Origin: Actinopolyspora mortivallis DSM 44261
Lineage (GTDB): Bacteria; Actinomycetota; Actinomycetes; Mycobacteriales; Pseudonocardiaceae
NCBI RefSeq assembly: GCF_000384035.1
Contig: NZ_KB913024.1
Span: 2,165,584 to 2,229,583, forward strand
Direction: 5' to 3'
Length of the DNA stretch: 64,000 nucleotides
This document shows positions 24,134-34,549 of the stretch, in pieces. The translations under genes were made by a program, and so were the position numbers. Numbering within the stretch: position 1 is the first letter of the stretch; every line of letters begins with the position of its first letter. The notes beneath the pieces were generated by a model. The model saw only the letters and a list, made by a program, of their open reading frames with translations. It made no database searches and was not told the origin of the DNA.

Positions 24134-25342
24134 TTGCGCATCGCCTTCGGCAGCCAACCCATCTACTCGCACCTGGTTCCGGCCCTGCTTCCGCTCGCGC
24201 GGCTGGCGGCCGAGGCGGGGCACGAGGTGGTGGTACTCACCTCGGAGGAACTGTCCGAACAGGTCCGCTGGTTCGGCCTGACCCCACTGGTTCCCAGGAA
24301 CATCATCGCCGCCCCGGATATTCTCCAACGTCCCGACCTGGTCGAACGGCTCGGACTGGATCCCTCCGTCATGGACGACTTCGGGCGACGCACCTTCCGT
24401 GCCGGGGCGGACTTCTTCGCCACGATGTTCGCCGGCCCCGTGGCGGGGGACAACGCGGAGGGAACCATCGAGTCCCTGAAGTCCTTCGCCCCCGACCTGC
24501 TCGTGCGCGAGTCCACCGACTACGCGAGCTACTACGCCGCCGAGTACCTCGGCATCCGACACCTCGCCCTGGACATCGGGCCGTTGGCCCCCTTCGACGA
24601 GGCCCCGGTGCTCACCAACGTCAACGAGCAGCGGGACAGGTTCGACCTGCCCCCCGTGACCGATCCGCTGCACCCCTTCCACGGTGGACGGATCGGGCTG
24701 GCCCCCGAGAGCTTCTACCCCCAACGGCTGCGATTGCAGGGCGCACGCCACCACAACGCGCCCCCACCGGCGGAGCACCGCCTCGATCCCGAACTCGCCG
24801 CCCTGCCCGACGACCGTCCCCTGGTGTTGGCCACGCTGGGGTCCAACGCCGCCAGGATCCACGACAGCGCCGAACGCACCCCGCTGCACACCATCGTGGA
24901 CGTGCTCGGTGAACTCCCCGTCACCGGAGTGGTGGCCCTCGGCAGGGACATCCCGCCGGAGAGTTGGAACGGAGCGCGTCCGGACAACGTGCACCTGACC
25001 TCCTTCGTCCAACAGCAGCTCCTGCTGCCCTCCTGCGAGGTCTTCATCACCCACGGCGGTTTCAGCGGGATTCGGGAGGCACTCAGCAGCGGCGTCCCCA
25101 TGACGGTGCTTCCCATGTTCGCCGAACAACCCGCCAACGCCGAACGTGTGGAACAACTGGGCGTCGGAGAACAACTCCACCTCGACGAACTCACCCACAC
25201 GACACTGCGCGAGACCGTGGAGACGGTGCTGAACAGTCCCTCCTACCGGCACCGCGCCCGAGCCATGGCGCGCCAGTTCCTGGCGCTGCCACCGTTCGGG
25301 GAGATCGTGCGTGAACTGGAGGAACTGGGCGGACACGGGTGA
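24134..25342 (+). CDS. macrolide-type glycosyltransferase (GT1/MGT family)
   Basis: A 402-residue two-domain GT-B enzyme. The N-terminal acceptor domain begins MRIAFGSQPIYSHLVPALLPLARL; the C-terminal nucleotide-sugar domain has HGGFSGIREALSSGVPMTVLPMFAEQPANAERV, the UDP-sugar signature of the antibiotic and flavonoid glycosyltransferases. The TTG at 24134 is preferred since GGGAG lies five bases upstream and the N-terminus then matches the family; a GTG at 24041 would add 31 residues and place the palindrome inside the gene. It transfers sugar to an unknown small acceptor: self-protection by inactivating macrolides, or tailoring of a product. No biosynthetic cluster is adjacent. Confidence 0.85.
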   Translation: MRIAFGSQPIYSHLVPALLPLARLAAEAGHEVVVLTSEELSEQVRWFGLTPLVPRNIIAAPDILQRPDLVERLGLDPSVMDDFGRRTFRAGADFFATMFAGPVAGDNAEGTIESLKSFAPDLLVRESTDYASYYAAEYLGIRHLALDIGPLAPFDEAPVLTNVNEQRDRFDLPPVTDPLHPFHGGRIGLAPESFYPQRLRLQGARHHNAPPPAEHRLDPELAALPDDRPLVLATLGSNAARIHDSAERTPLHTIVDVLGELPVTGVVALGRDIPPESWNGARPDNVHLTSFVQQQLLLPSCEVFITHGGFSGIREALSSGVPMTVLPMFAEQPANAERVEQLGVGEQLHLDELTHTTLRETVETVLNSPSYRHRARAMARQFLALPPFGEIVRELEELGGHG

Positions 25343-25350
25343 CCACCCGT

Positions 25351-25394
25351 ACCGGCCGGGACCTCCCCGTCGGCCGTGACGGTCCGCGGCCGGT
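25351..25394. terminator. hairpin between glycosyltransferase and small gene
   Basis: Perfect 8-bp stem ACCGGCCG/CGGCCGGT with a 28-base loop between convergent genes. Confidence 0.45.
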
Positions 25395-25414
25395 GGTTCG
25401 GCGACGCCGTCGGG

Positions 25415-25660
25415 TCACTTGAGCACGTCGGCACGCCAACGTCCGATCTCGCAGAACCAGGAACGCCACCTCGGGGTTCCGGCGGACGGCTTCACCTCGC
25501 TCGGCGTCTCCTCCAAGGCGTGCCCGCACTCGTGGAGTTCGGAGTTCGTCGGCGTCGTCCCGTGTTCCACCGTGTCCGGAGAAAGGTGTTCGGCACCGTC
25601 CAACAGCGCCGTGGCCGTCTCGCCCGAGCACCCTTCGTCCCCGAGAATCCTGTTCGCCAT
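25415..25660 (-). CDS. orphan 81-residue peptide gene
   Basis: An uncharacterised 81-residue reading frame starting MANRILGDEGCSGETATALL and ending with RWRSWFCEIGRWRADVLK. The N-terminal part is acidic and rich in Thr, Ser and Glu, the tail is basic and aromatic, and three Cys are present. GGGGAG lies seven bases before the ATG. The upstream region is strongly AT-rich with a TAATAT box, unusual here and in favour of a real, well-transcribed gene. It could be a precursor peptide or small regulator; I see no modifying enzyme apart from the convergent glycosyltransferase. Confidence 0.45.
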   Translation of the reverse strand: MANRILGDEGCSGETATALLDGAEHLSPDTVEHGTTPTNSELHECGHALEETPSEVKPSAGTPRWRSWFCEIGRWRADVLK

Positions 25661-26057
25661 CGTCGGCTCCCCTCGTCGTGACACCCGCGGAAAAGAAGCC
25701 CGTTCCACGGGTCCGTCCTTCTTGGTCACTGTCGAGGATGCTCCACCACTGATATTAGCACAAGTGAAAAAAGCTAAATAAAACTTCAGCAGAGCTAACA
25801 CGAGAATCCGTCGAGGCACACCAGGACGGAAAGCCGCGCGGCACCCGCCGTTCTCCCCACCACACGGCACTCGGAGAACCCGGAAACCCCCGGCGGAACG
25901 GTTCCGCGACCACACCACGACCGAGACGCGGCGTCGGCGAACTTCCGGGCGCCGACACCGGAAACAGCCCCGGTTAACGAGCCCTAACAGATTTGGGACA
26001 CGCGTCACACCCGATGCCGGTCACGTGACGTCGGACACCGGCCTACCATCGGCTCCC
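25661..26057. other. long gap with an AT-rich promoter region
   Basis: No ORF is convincing. Bases 25750-25800 are the most AT-rich short stretch nearby and contain TAATAT on the minus strand (25757-25752), a likely -10 for the 81-residue gene. The part near 25970-26050 should hold the mutA promoter; I cannot place its boxes. Confidence 0.45.
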
Positions 26058-27977
26058 ATGACGGCGTCGGAGCGCTCAACGTCGAGCGAGCACGGAGACC
26101 GGCTCGACCTGATGGCGGGGTTCGAACCACCCACCCACGAACAGTGGCGGAAACAGGTCGACCAGGTGCTGCGCAGAACCGGACTGCTGGCGCGGGAGGC
26201 CTCCGCTCCCGAACAGCCGGAACGACTGCTGGAGACCGAGACCCACGACGGGATCACGGTCCGTGCGCTGTACACCCACCGGGACCCGCATCCCTGCCCC
26301 GGGCTTCCCGGGCTGGCCCCGTTCACCCGGCACAGCAGAGCAGTGGGTGCCGTCGACCGGGGCTGGGACGTCCGCCAGTACCACGACGACCCGGACACCG
26401 ACACCACCAACCGCGAGATACTCGCCGACCTGGAGGGCGGCGCGGAGTCGGTGTGGCTGCGCACCGGATCGGCGGGTGTCCCCGTCCGAGAACTCGGGGA
26501 CGCCCTGCACGGGATGCGCCTGGACCTGGCCGGACTCGTCCTCCAGCCCGGCGAGCACTACGCGGAGACCGCCGAGGAGCTGCTGCGGCTGGCGGCCGAA
26601 CGGGACGTGCCCGGCGAGGCGCTGCGGGGCAACCTCGGAGCGGACCCCCTCGGGCTGCACGCCCGCACCGGCGAGGAGCACGACCCCGCACCGGCCGTGG
26701 AACTCGCCCACCGTTGCCGCACCCACCTGCCGGGTATGCACGCGATCAGCGTGGACGGACTGGCCTACCACGACGCGGGAGGCTCGGACGCCGAGGAACT
26801 CGGTTGTGCCGTGGCGGCCGGAGTCGAGTACCTCCGCCTGCTCACCGAGTCCGGAATCCCCACCGCCACGGCGGCGGGACTGCTGGAGTTCCGGTTGGCG
26901 GCCACAGTGGACCAGTTCACCACCGTCGCCAAACTCCGCGCGGCCCGGCGCCTCTGGGACCGCGTACTCCGGGCCTGTGGAACGCCCGAACACGCCCGGG
27001 GACAACACCAGCACGCGGTGACCTCCACCGCGATGCTCACCCGTTACGACCCCTGGGTGAACATGCTGCGTTCGGCCGTCGCCGCCTTCGCCGCCGCGGT
27101 CGGTGGGGCGACGGCGATCACCGTGCAACCGTTCGACACGCCGCTGGGACTGCCCGACTCCTTCTCCCGCCGGATCGCCCGCAACACCCAGGCGCTGCTG
27201 CTCGACGAGGCCCACCTGGGACGGGTCATCGACCCGGCGGGAGGTTCGTACTACGTGGAGTCACTGACCGACGAACTCGCCCACGCCGCCTGGAACTGGT
27301 TCCGGGAGCTCGAAGCGGCCGGAGGACTGTCCGCCGCCCTGCGCTCGGGAAGGGTCGCCGAACGGCTGGAGACCACCTGGCAACGGCGTCGGGAGGCGCT
27401 CGCCCACCGCACCGACCAGCTCACCGGGGTCAGCGAGTACCCGGAACCCGGCGAACGGCCCCTGCGTCGCCGCCCTCGTCCCACCGAACCGGAAACCGGG
27501 GGTCTGCCGCGCAGGCGTTACGCGGACGACTACGAGAAACTGCGCGACGAGGCCGAGCGGATGGCCGAACTCCCCGAGGGCCGTCCCCGCGTCTTCCTGG
27601 CCACCCTCGGGCCGCTGGCCACCCACACCGCCCGCGCCTCGTTCACCCGCAACCTGCTCGCCACCGGCGGTGTGGAGACGTACGAGGCGGGCGAGACCGA
27701 CACGGCCGAAGACGTCACCGCCGAGTTCGCCGTATCCGGCACGGACCTGGCCGTGCTGTGTTCGAGCGAGGAGCTCTACGCGGAGCGCGCCGAGGCCACC
27801 GCGACCGCCCTGCGGCAGGCGGGGGCACGGCTCGTGCTGCTGGCCGGCCCTCCGTGGGAGGAGCCCCCCGCCGGGGTGGACGGGTTCGTGCACAGCCGCA
27901 GCGACGTGCCCCGGCTCCTGACCGAGATCCACCAGCAGTGGGCCAGCACCACCGACGCTTCGAGGGCCACATCATGA
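26058..27977 (+). CDS. mutA: methylmalonyl-CoA mutase small subunit
   Basis: A 639-residue catalytically inactive subunit of the adenosylcobalamin-dependent mutase. Family cues are [20 protein letters not shown] near the start, [27 protein letters not shown] in the barrel and a degenerate C-terminal B12-like domain without the DxHxxG motif. With MutB it interconverts (R)-methylmalonyl-CoA and succinyl-CoA, linking propionate, odd-chain and branched-chain catabolism to the TCA cycle or supplying methylmalonyl-CoA. The start is uncertain: ATG 26058 is listed, GTG 26025 and ATG 26112 are alternatives, none with a strong ribosome site. It overlaps mutB by four bases. Confidence 0.9.
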   Translation: MTASERSTSSEHGDRLDLMAGFEPPTHEQWRKQVDQVLRRTGLLAREASAPEQPERLLETETHDGITVRALYTHRDPHPCPGLPGLAPFTRHSRAVGAVDRGWDVRQYHDDPDTDTTNREILADLEGGAESVWLRTGSAGVPVRELGDALHGMRLDLAGLVLQPGEHYAETAEELLRLAAERDVPGEALRGNLGADPLGLHARTGEEHDPAPAVELAHRCRTHLPGMHAISVDGLAYHDAGGSDAEELGCAVAAGVEYLRLLTESGIPTATAAGLLEFRLAATVDQFTTVAKLRAARRLWDRVLRACGTPEHARGQHQHAVTSTAMLTRYDPWVNMLRSAVAAFAAAVGGATAITVQPFDTPLGLPDSFSRRIARNTQALLLDEAHLGRVIDPAGGSYYVESLTDELAHAAWNWFRELEAAGGLSAALRSGRVAERLETTWQRRREALAHRTDQLTGVSEYPEPGERPLRRRPRPTEPETGGLPRRRYADDYEKLRDEAERMAELPEGRPRVFLATLGPLATHTARASFTRNLLATGGVETYEAGETDTAEDVTAEFAVSGTDLAVLCSSEELYAERAEATATALRQAGARLVLLAGPPWEEPPAGVDGFVHSRSDVPRLLTEIHQQWASTTDASRATS

Positions 27978-30208
27978 CCAGCCACGACAGCATCCCCGAC
28001 TTCACCGAGATCGAACTGGACGAGCCGCCGGCCGAGCAGAGCCCCCGGCGCTGGCACGAGCGGGTGCGCGAGAGCGCGGGCACCGACCCGGACGAGCTCG
28101 GTTGGCACACCCCGGAGGGCATCGACGTCCGACCGCTCTACACCGCCGCGGACACGGCCGGACTGCGCTTCCCGCACAGTTATCCCGGCATCGCCCCGTA
28201 CCTGCGGGGGCCGTACTCCACGATGTACGTCAACCAGCCGTGGACGGTGCGGCAGTACGCGGGCTTCTCCACCGCGGCCGAGTCCAACGCGTTCTACCGG
28301 CGGAACCTGGCCGCCGGCCAGAAGGGCCTGTCGGTGGCCTTCGACCTGGCCACCCACCGGGGGTACGACTCCGACCACCCCCGGGTGGCCGGGGACGTGG
28401 GTATGGCCGGGGTGGCCATCGACTCGATCCTGGACATGCGTCAGCTGTTCGACGGGATCCCGTTGGACCGCATGAGCGTGTCGATGACCATGAACGGGGC
28501 GGTGCTGCCGGTGCTGGCGCTGTTCATCGTCGCCGCCGAGGAGCAGGGCGTGCCGCCGGAGAAGCTGGCGGGCACGATCCAGAACGACATCCTCAAGGAG
28601 TTCATGGTCCGCAACACCTACATCTACCCGCCGCAGCCGTCGATGCGGATCATCTCCGACATCTTCGCCTACACCTCGGCACGGATGCCGAAGTTCAACT
28701 CGATCTCGATCTCCGGCTACCACATCCAGGAGGCCGGAGCCACCGCCGACCTGGAACTGGCCTACACCCTCGCCGACGGGCTGGACTACATCCGCGCGGG
28801 GTTGAACGCCGGTCTGGACATCGACGCGTTCGCCCCCCGGTTGTCGTTCTTCTGGGGGATCGGGATGCACTTCGGCATGGAGGTGGCCAAGCTGCGCGCG
28901 GCCCGGCTGCTGTGGGCGAGGCTCGTCTCGGAGTTCGGGGCCACCGACCCCAAGTCGCTGTCGCTGCGCACCCACTCGCAGACCTCGGGGTGGTCGTTGA
29001 CCGCCCAGGACGCGTTCAACAACGTGGTCCGCACCTGCGTGGAGGCCATGGCCGCCACCCAGGGCCACACCCAGTCGCTGCACACCAACGCCCTGGACGA
29101 GGCCCTGGCCCTGCCGACCGACTTCTCGGCCCGCATCGCCCGCAACACCCAGCTGCTGCTCCAGCAGGAGTCCGGAACCACCCGGGTCATCGACCCGTGG
29201 GGAGGCAGTCACTACGTGGAACGCCTCACCCAGGACCTGGCCGAGCGGGCCCAAGCCCACCTGGACGAGATCGAGCAGGCCGGCGGCATGGCCGCCGCCA
29301 TCGACGCCGGGATCCCGAAGATGCGCATCGAGGAGGCCGCCGCCCGCACCCAGGCGCGCATCGACTCCGGACGACAGCCGGTGATCGGGGTCAACCGCTA
29401 CGCCCCGGACGAAACCGAGGACGGCTCCTTCGAGGTGCGCAAGGTGGACAACAGCGCCGTCCGGAACGAGCAGCTCGACAAGCTGCGCAGACTGCGTGAA
29501 GAACGTGACGGGCAGCGCTGCGCCGAGGCGCTGCGCCGACTCACCGCGGCCGCGCAGGCCACCGTGGACGGCAACCGCCCCGACGACCTGGAGCACAACC
29601 TGCTCACCCTGGCCGTGGACGCCGCCCGCGCCCACGCCACCGTCGGCGAGATCTCCGACGCCCTGGAGGCCGCCTTCGGCAGGCACTCCGGCCAGATCCG
29701 TACCATCTCCGGGGTGTACAGCGAGGAGGCGGGCGAGAACGCGGGCATCGAGCGCACCCGCGAGCTGGTGGAGGAGTTCACCGCCGACGAGGGGCGCAGG
29801 CCGCGGATCCTGGTGGCCAAGATGGGCCAGGACGGCCACGACCGGGGGCAGAAGGTCATCGCCACCGCCTTCGCCGACCTCGGCTTCGACGTCGACGTGG
29901 GTCCGCTGTTCCAGACTCCCGAGGAGGTGGCCCGGCAGGCGGTGGAGTCCGACGTGCACATCGTCGGGGTGTCCTCCCTGGCTGCGGGGCACCTGACCCT
30001 GGTCCCCGCCCTGCGCGCGGCGTTGGACGAGCAGGGCGGTGCGGACATCGTGATCGTCGTCGGCGGGGTCATCCCTCCGGGCGACCACGCGGCGCTGCAC
30101 GAGTCCGGCGCCGCCGCGGTGTTCGGCCCCGGCACCGTCATCGCCGAGGCCGCCGGGACCCTGCTGCACCGTCTCCGCACCGAACTCGGCCACCCGAGCG
30201 CGCACTGA
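27974..30208 (+). CDS. mutB: methylmalonyl-CoA mutase large (catalytic) subunit
   Basis: A 744-residue catalytic subunit. The TIM barrel contains [36 protein letters not shown] (read as several family blocks) and [11 protein letters not shown]. The cobalamin-binding domain at the C-terminus has Asp620-Gly-His622-Asp-Arg-Gly625, where His622 is the lower cobalt ligand, followed by [10 protein letters not shown]. Length is normal. Its ATG overlaps the mutA stop, and meaB follows 36 bases after its stop, the standard actinobacterial order. Confidence 0.97.
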   Translation: MTSHDSIPDFTEIELDEPPAEQSPRRWHERVRESAGTDPDELGWHTPEGIDVRPLYTAADTAGLRFPHSYPGIAPYLRGPYSTMYVNQPWTVRQYAGFSTAAESNAFYRRNLAAGQKGLSVAFDLATHRGYDSDHPRVAGDVGMAGVAIDSILDMRQLFDGIPLDRMSVSMTMNGAVLPVLALFIVAAEEQGVPPEKLAGTIQNDILKEFMVRNTYIYPPQPSMRIISDIFAYTSARMPKFNSISISGYHIQEAGATADLELAYTLADGLDYIRAGLNAGLDIDAFAPRLSFFWGIGMHFGMEVAKLRAARLLWARLVSEFGATDPKSLSLRTHSQTSGWSLTAQDAFNNVVRTCVEAMAATQGHTQSLHTNALDEALALPTDFSARIARNTQLLLQQESGTTRVIDPWGGSHYVERLTQDLAERAQAHLDEIEQAGGMAAAIDAGIPKMRIEEAAARTQARIDSGRQPVIGVNRYAPDETEDGSFEVRKVDNSAVRNEQLDKLRRLREERDGQRCAEALRRLTAAAQATVDGNRPDDLEHNLLTLAVDAARAHATVGEISDALEAAFGRHSGQIRTISGVYSEEAGENAGIERTRELVEEFTADEGRRPRILVAKMGQDGHDRGQKVIATAFADLGFDVDVGPLFQTPEEVARQAVESDVHIVGVSSLAAGHLTLVPALRAALDEQGGADIVIVVGGVIPPGDHAALHESGAAAVFGPGTVIAEAAGTLLHRLRTELGHPSAH

Positions 30209-30244
30209 CCCCCTCGGCACCGCAGCGAAACGGACGCTCCATCC

Positions 30245-31231
30245 ATGCCGCGCACCATCGACGTCGACACCTACGCAACGGGGGTGCTGGACGGCTCGCG
30301 TGCCGCCCTCGCCCGAGCCATCACCCTCGTCGAGTCCACCCGACCCGACCACAGGGAGAAGGCCCAGTCCCTGCTGACCCGGCTGCTTCCGCACTCCGGT
30401 GGCTCCCACCGTCTCGGCATCACCGGTGTCCCCGGGGTCGGCAAGTCCACGTTCATCGAGGCGCTCGGCACCCGCCTCGTCGCCGAGGGGCACCGGGTGG
30501 GGGTGCTGGCGGTGGACCCCTCCTCCCAACGCAGTGGCGGCAGCATCCTCGGCGACAAGACCCGCATGGGCTCGCTGGCCACCGAGTCGGACGCCTTCAT
30601 CCGCCCCTCCCCCACCGCGGGGACCCTCGGCGGGGTGGCCCGGGCGACCAGGGAGACCATCGTGCTCATGGAGGCCGCCGGATTCGACGTGGTGCTGGTG
30701 GAAACCGTCGGGGTCGGCCAGTCCGAGACCGCCGTGGCCGGCATGGTGGACTGCTTCCTGCTGCTGACCCTGGCACGGACCGGTGACCAGTTGCAGGGCA
30801 TCAAGAAGGGCGTGCTGGAACTGGCCGATCTGGTCGCGGTGAACAAGGCCGACGGCGAGCACCGGGGCGAGGCCCGCGAGACGGCGCGGGAGCTGCGGGG
30901 GGCGCTCCGGCTGCTCACCCCGTCGAACGCCTCCTGGAAACCCCGGGTGCTCACCTGTAGCGGTCTCACCGGGACCGGGCTGGAGGAGCTGTGGCAACAG
31001 GTCACCGAGCACCGGGCCACGCTGGAGGAGGCCGGGGAACTGGCGGAGAAACGCCGGAACCAGCGTCTGGAGTGGACCTGGGAGCTGGTGCGGGACCAGC
31101 TCGTCGACGAGTTGGTGCGCGATCCCGAGGTGGGCAGGGTGCGTGCCGAGGTCGAACGCCGGGTTCTCGACGGCGAACTCACCGCCGGTATCGCCGCCGA
31201 ACGCATGTTAAGGGCGTTCCGCTCCCACTGA
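30245..31231 (+). CDS. meaB: MeaB/ArgK-type GTPase chaperone of methylmalonyl-CoA mutase
   Basis: A 328-residue G3E-family GTPase. The P-loop is GVPGVGKSTFIEAL, then VLAVDPSSQRSGGSILGDKTRM, the ETVGVGQSE switch and the NKAD guanine-specificity motif. MeaB loads adenosylcobalamin into the mutase and guards it against inactivation. It is the third gene of the mutAB-meaB operon. Its last 24 bases overlap the end of the convergent GGDEF-EAL gene. Confidence 0.95.
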   Translation: MPRTIDVDTYATGVLDGSRAALARAITLVESTRPDHREKAQSLLTRLLPHSGGSHRLGITGVPGVGKSTFIEALGTRLVAEGHRVGVLAVDPSSQRSGGSILGDKTRMGSLATESDAFIRPSPTAGTLGGVARATRETIVLMEAAGFDVVLVETVGVGQSETAVAGMVDCFLLLTLARTGDQLQGIKKGVLELADLVAVNKADGEHRGEARETARELRGALRLLTPSNASWKPRVLTCSGLTGTGLEELWQQVTEHRATLEEAGELAEKRRNQRLEWTWELVRDQLVDELVRDPEVGRVRAEVERRVLDGELTAGIAAERMLRAFRSH

Positions 31232-33397
31232 CCCGCACACCCGCAGGGCGAGCAACTCCCCCATCGCCCCGGCGTCCAGAGGGACGCCGTAGTACTCCCC
31301 GGCCGCGATCTCGCAGCCCGCCTCGTACCACCAGCGGGCCTGCCGCGCGGTGCGCACCTCCGGTACGGCCACCGGAATCCCCTGCTCCCGCACCAGCGGG
31401 ATCGTGCCGCACAGCGCCCTGAACTCGGGAGACTCCTCTCCGGCGTCGTCGTCGACCAGCCGCACGAGCTCCGGTGACAACAGCACCGCCTGGGTGGGAT
31501 GCTCCCGCAGGAAACGCAGTTCCGCCGGGGAGGCGCGGAACTCGTGGGCGGCTGTCCGCACCCCCGTGGCGGCGAGGGTGTCCAGGTTGTCCCTGGCCTC
31601 ACCTCCGCTGCGCATCAAGGCGCCCATGGACACGCACAACCGCAGCCGGTCCGCCGCGAGCGTTCCGGAGCCCACGGTCCTGCGGACCGTTCCGACCAGG
31701 TCCGGGTCCCTGGACTGGTTGGGGCTGAGTCCCACCACCAGCTGCGGACACAGTCCCCGCTCGTGCCACTGTTCCAGCTGTCTCCACGCGGTCTCCAGCA
31801 TCCAGTCCCGCAGTGACAACGTGATGCCGGACCGCTCGGCCAGACGTAGACACTCCTCGTGGCCGAGTTCGTCGTGGTCCGGGGGTTGCCAGCTCAACCG
31901 CGCCTCCACCCCCGTGATCCGCTCCTCCGGCAGGGAGACCAGGGGGCGATAGCGCACCTCGAACTCCCCGAGTTCCAGGGCTCCGGGCATGGTGGCGGCC
32001 AGTTTGGAGTCCGAACGCTCCAGCGGAGCCCGGTCCGGGTCGAACAGCGCCCACTGTCGTTTGCCGGCCTGTTCGGCGTTGCGCAGCGCCACCTCCGCCG
32101 CCCACATCATGTCCGCCGGTTCCCGGTCACCCACCGCGCGCTGGATGACTCCGATACTGGCCGTGGGAGCCAGCCCGTTCTCCCCGATGTAGATCGGCTC
32201 GTCCAGTTCCCGGTTGATCAGTTCGGCGAACTCGGCGACGCCGGGAGTGTGCGGCCCCTGGCGCACCAGCACGGCGAACTGGGTACCGCCGATGCGGGCC
32301 ACCAAGCCGTCCTCCCCCTCGACGAGCCGCTGGAGCCTGTTGGCCACCGCCCGGACGATGGCGTCACCGGTCTCGTAGCCCAGCCCCTCGTTGATCAGAC
32401 CGAAACCGTCCAGGCGTAACTGGTACAGCGTGAGGCGGTCCTCGGCCGGCGAACCGGCCAGCGCGGTTTCCAGCCTGGACCAGAAGTGCTGCCGGTTCGG
32501 CAGTCCCGTGACGCTGTCGTGCAGTGTCTGGTGCCGCAGCCGCTCCTGCAGATAGCTCAGTTCCCGCAGGTCCTCCACCATCACGACGAAACGGGTCGGC
32601 TCGCCGTTCTCGTCGCGCAGCCCCGACAGGGCCACGTAGGTCCAGGCGGTGCCGCCGTCGGCGCGTCGCAGGTCGCATCGCTCCCGCAGCCCGCTGCGGG
32701 CTCCCCGCAGCAGGTCGGCGTAGGCGCCCGAGACGACGTCGGTCTGCCCGGCGGGGAACAACTGGTCCAGGCGCAGGGACAGCAGTTCCCGCTCGGAGTA
32801 ACCGAGGGTGTCCTTCAGGGCGTCGTTGACGTCCAGGAACGTCCCCTCCAGGTCACAGATCCCCATCCCCACGGGCGTGTTCCGGAAGATCTCCCGGAAC
32901 CGGTCCTCGCTGACCCGGAGCCGACGATCGGTGTCCAGTTTGGTCCTCAACAGGGCGCGACGCAGCGTCTCCTGCTGGTCGAGGGTGCTGGCCTGGCGGG
33001 CCTCGGTGTATCCCGCCGCCACGGCGGCCAGCAACCCGACGACATCACGGGTCTCCTCGGTGCGCTGCGGCAGCAGGGCGTCGCAGAGCAACTCCAGGGT
33101 CCAGGTGAGGCTCTCCTCGCCCGTGGCGTTCAACCGGACCAACTGCTCGCCCACCGAACGACCGGCCCGCTCGGCCAGGGTCGGGTCCCCGAGCGCCTCC
33201 ACCAAGCGCTCCACCAACGCGTGCGTGCGCTCCTCGAGCTCGCCACGACTCATCGGCACGTAGCAGGTGCGGACCAGTCCTCCGGCCCAGCGCGCCGCGA
33301 GCTCCGCGCACCAGGACGCACTCCCCCACCGGGGAAGTTCCGGAGTCCCCGCGAGCCCCTCCCCCGAAACACCGCTCCCGGAACCAGCGCGACTCAT
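31208..33397 (-). CDS. PAS-GGDEF-EAL protein with degenerate catalytic motifs
   Basis: A 729-residue cytosolic signalling protein. An N-terminal helical region (residues 1-150) precedes a PAS domain (FRNTPVGMGICDLEGTFLDVNDAL), a diguanylate-cyclase-like domain and an EAL-like domain. The GGDEF signature is replaced by GGTQF in RIGGTQFAVLV, and the EAL motif reads EAR in GVEARLSW; many metal ligands of the EAL domain are absent. It is therefore probably a c-di-GMP or other ligand sensor, not an enzyme. The ATG at 33397 has GAGAGG upstream. The 3' end overlaps meaB by 24 bases. Confidence 0.85.
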   Translation of the reverse strand: MSRAGSGSGVSGEGLAGTPELPRWGSASWCAELAARWAGGLVRTCYVPMSRGELEERTHALVERLVEALGDPTLAERAGRSVGEQLVRLNATGEESLTWTLELLCDALLPQRTEETRDVVGLLAAVAAGYTEARQASTLDQQETLRRALLRTKLDTDRRLRVSEDRFREIFRNTPVGMGICDLEGTFLDVNDALKDTLGYSERELLSLRLDQLFPAGQTDVVSGAYADLLRGARSGLRERCDLRRADGGTAWTYVALSGLRDENGEPTRFVVMVEDLRELSYLQERLRHQTLHDSVTGLPNRQHFWSRLETALAGSPAEDRLTLYQLRLDGFGLINEGLGYETGDAIVRAVANRLQRLVEGEDGLVARIGGTQFAVLVRQGPHTPGVAEFAELINRELDEPIYIGENGLAPTASIGVIQRAVGDREPADMMWAAEVALRNAEQAGKRQWALFDPDRAPLERSDSKLAATMPGALELGEFEVRYRPLVSLPEERITGVEARLSWQPPDHDELGHEECLRLAERSGITLSLRDWMLETAWRQLEQWHERGLCPQLVVGLSPNQSRDPDLVGTVRRTVGSGTLAADRLRLCVSMGALMRSGGEARDNLDTLAATGVRTAAHEFRASPAELRFLREHPTQAVLLSPELVRLVDDDAGEESPEFRALCGTIPLVREQGIPVAVPEVRTARQARWWYEAGCEIAAGEYYGVPLDAGAMGELLALRVCGSVGAERP

Positions 33398-33518
33398 TCC
33401 ACCTCTCCCTCGGTGTTCCGTCCGGACTCACCACCACACGAACCACACGGATCACACATCGCGTGCTGCGAATCGCATACCGGAGTTCCCGCAATCACGC
33501 AACCGGGGATCCTCGTTC

Positions 33519-34325
33519 TCACGGTTTGTAACCGACACCGGCGTAGATCTGCTCGGCACCGGGCGTCCGCACGTCCTCGGCGTGTTCCGGGCGCCACAGC
33601 CCCGTGCCCACCACTCCGGGCTCCACCAGTTCGAAGCCGTCGAAGAACGCGCTTACCTCCGCGTGGGAACGCGGGTACACCGGATTCGCGCTGCCGCGCA
33701 TCACCTCGACGACCTGCCGCATGTTCTCCGGTGCGAGGTCGGCCGTGAAGTGCGACAGGGCCAGGCAACTGCCGCTCGGCAGAGCCTCCCGGTAACGGCG
33801 CACCACCTCCTCGGGGCGGTCCTGGGGAAAGGCGAAGTGCAGCACTCCCACCAACAACAGGCCTATGGGTTCGGAGAAGTCCAGCAGGCGGCGGGTGTAC
33901 GGATGCCCGAGCACGCGGTCGGGATCCAGCAGGTCGGCGCGCAGCATGGCTGCGTGTGGGTCGTTGCGCAGCAACAACTCGCTGTGCGCGACCGCGACCG
34001 GTTCACGGTCCACATAGACCACCCGGCAGCCCCGCCCAGCCCGTTCGGTTATCTCGTGCACACTGCCCGCGGTGGGGATTCCCGTTCCCAGGTCGACGAA
34101 CTGCCGTATTCCGGCTCCGAGCAGAGTGAGCACGGCCCGGCGCAGGAACCCCCGGTTCAGCCGAGCCACGTCACGCGCGCTGGGCAGTGCGGTCAGGAAC
34201 CGCTCACCCAGCCGTCGGTCGGCCACGAAGTTGTGCGCACCACCCAGCAGGTAGTCGTACACCCTGGCCGCGGTGGGAACCTCCTCGTCCAGACTCCGCG
34301 GCAACCAACCGGTCCGTGCCGTCAT
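33519..34325 (-). CDS. SAM-dependent methyltransferase, DUF574/PF04672 family
   Basis: A 268-residue protein of the actinobacterial S-adenosyl methyltransferase family. The N-terminal ARVYDYLLGGAHNFVADR and the SAM loop FVDLGTGIPTAGSVHEI are characteristic, as is VYVDREPVAVAHSELLL. Streptomycetes have dozens of such genes, sometimes linked to XRE regulators; substrates are unknown. It follows the GGDEF-EAL gene on the same strand but 121 bases separate the two, so co-transcription is open. Confidence 0.85.
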   Translation of the reverse strand: MTARTGWLPRSLDEEVPTAARVYDYLLGGAHNFVADRRLGERFLTALPSARDVARLNRGFLRRAVLTLLGAGIRQFVDLGTGIPTAGSVHEITERAGRGCRVVYVDREPVAVAHSELLLRNDPHAAMLRADLLDPDRVLGHPYTRRLLDFSEPIGLLLVGVLHFAFPQDRPEEVVRRYREALPSGSCLALSHFTADLAPENMRQVVEVMRGSANPVYPRSHAEVSAFFDGFELVEPGVVGTGLWRPEHAEDVRTPGAEQIYAGVGYKP

Positions 34326-34549
34326 CCCACCACCTCGTCGGCTCCGTCACACGCACCAAGGCTACTGGGCGACTCCGACGAATCGGTCCGACACCGACTC
34401 CCCGGAACGACCCGCACGGGCACGAGCGACGGACGAACGTCTCGCCCGTGACCGCCCAACGTCACTGTGACGATGCTCGTCCACGGTGCGGTGCCTCGGC
34501 AAGCACGGCGGACACCGAATCGCTCCACACGGGCCAACACGTCACGGCC

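Noticed and set aside
26144-27973. Long open frame running through mutA in another frame and joining mutB (1354 codons in total)
   Set aside because: Only the part from 27974 encodes a recognisable protein (MutB). The upstream part is Arg/Pro/Gly-rich shadow of mutA and lacks a ribosome site.
27776-31012. 1078-codon minus-strand frame opposite mutA, mutB and meaB
   Set aside because: Antisense shadow of a conserved operon with no domain of its own.
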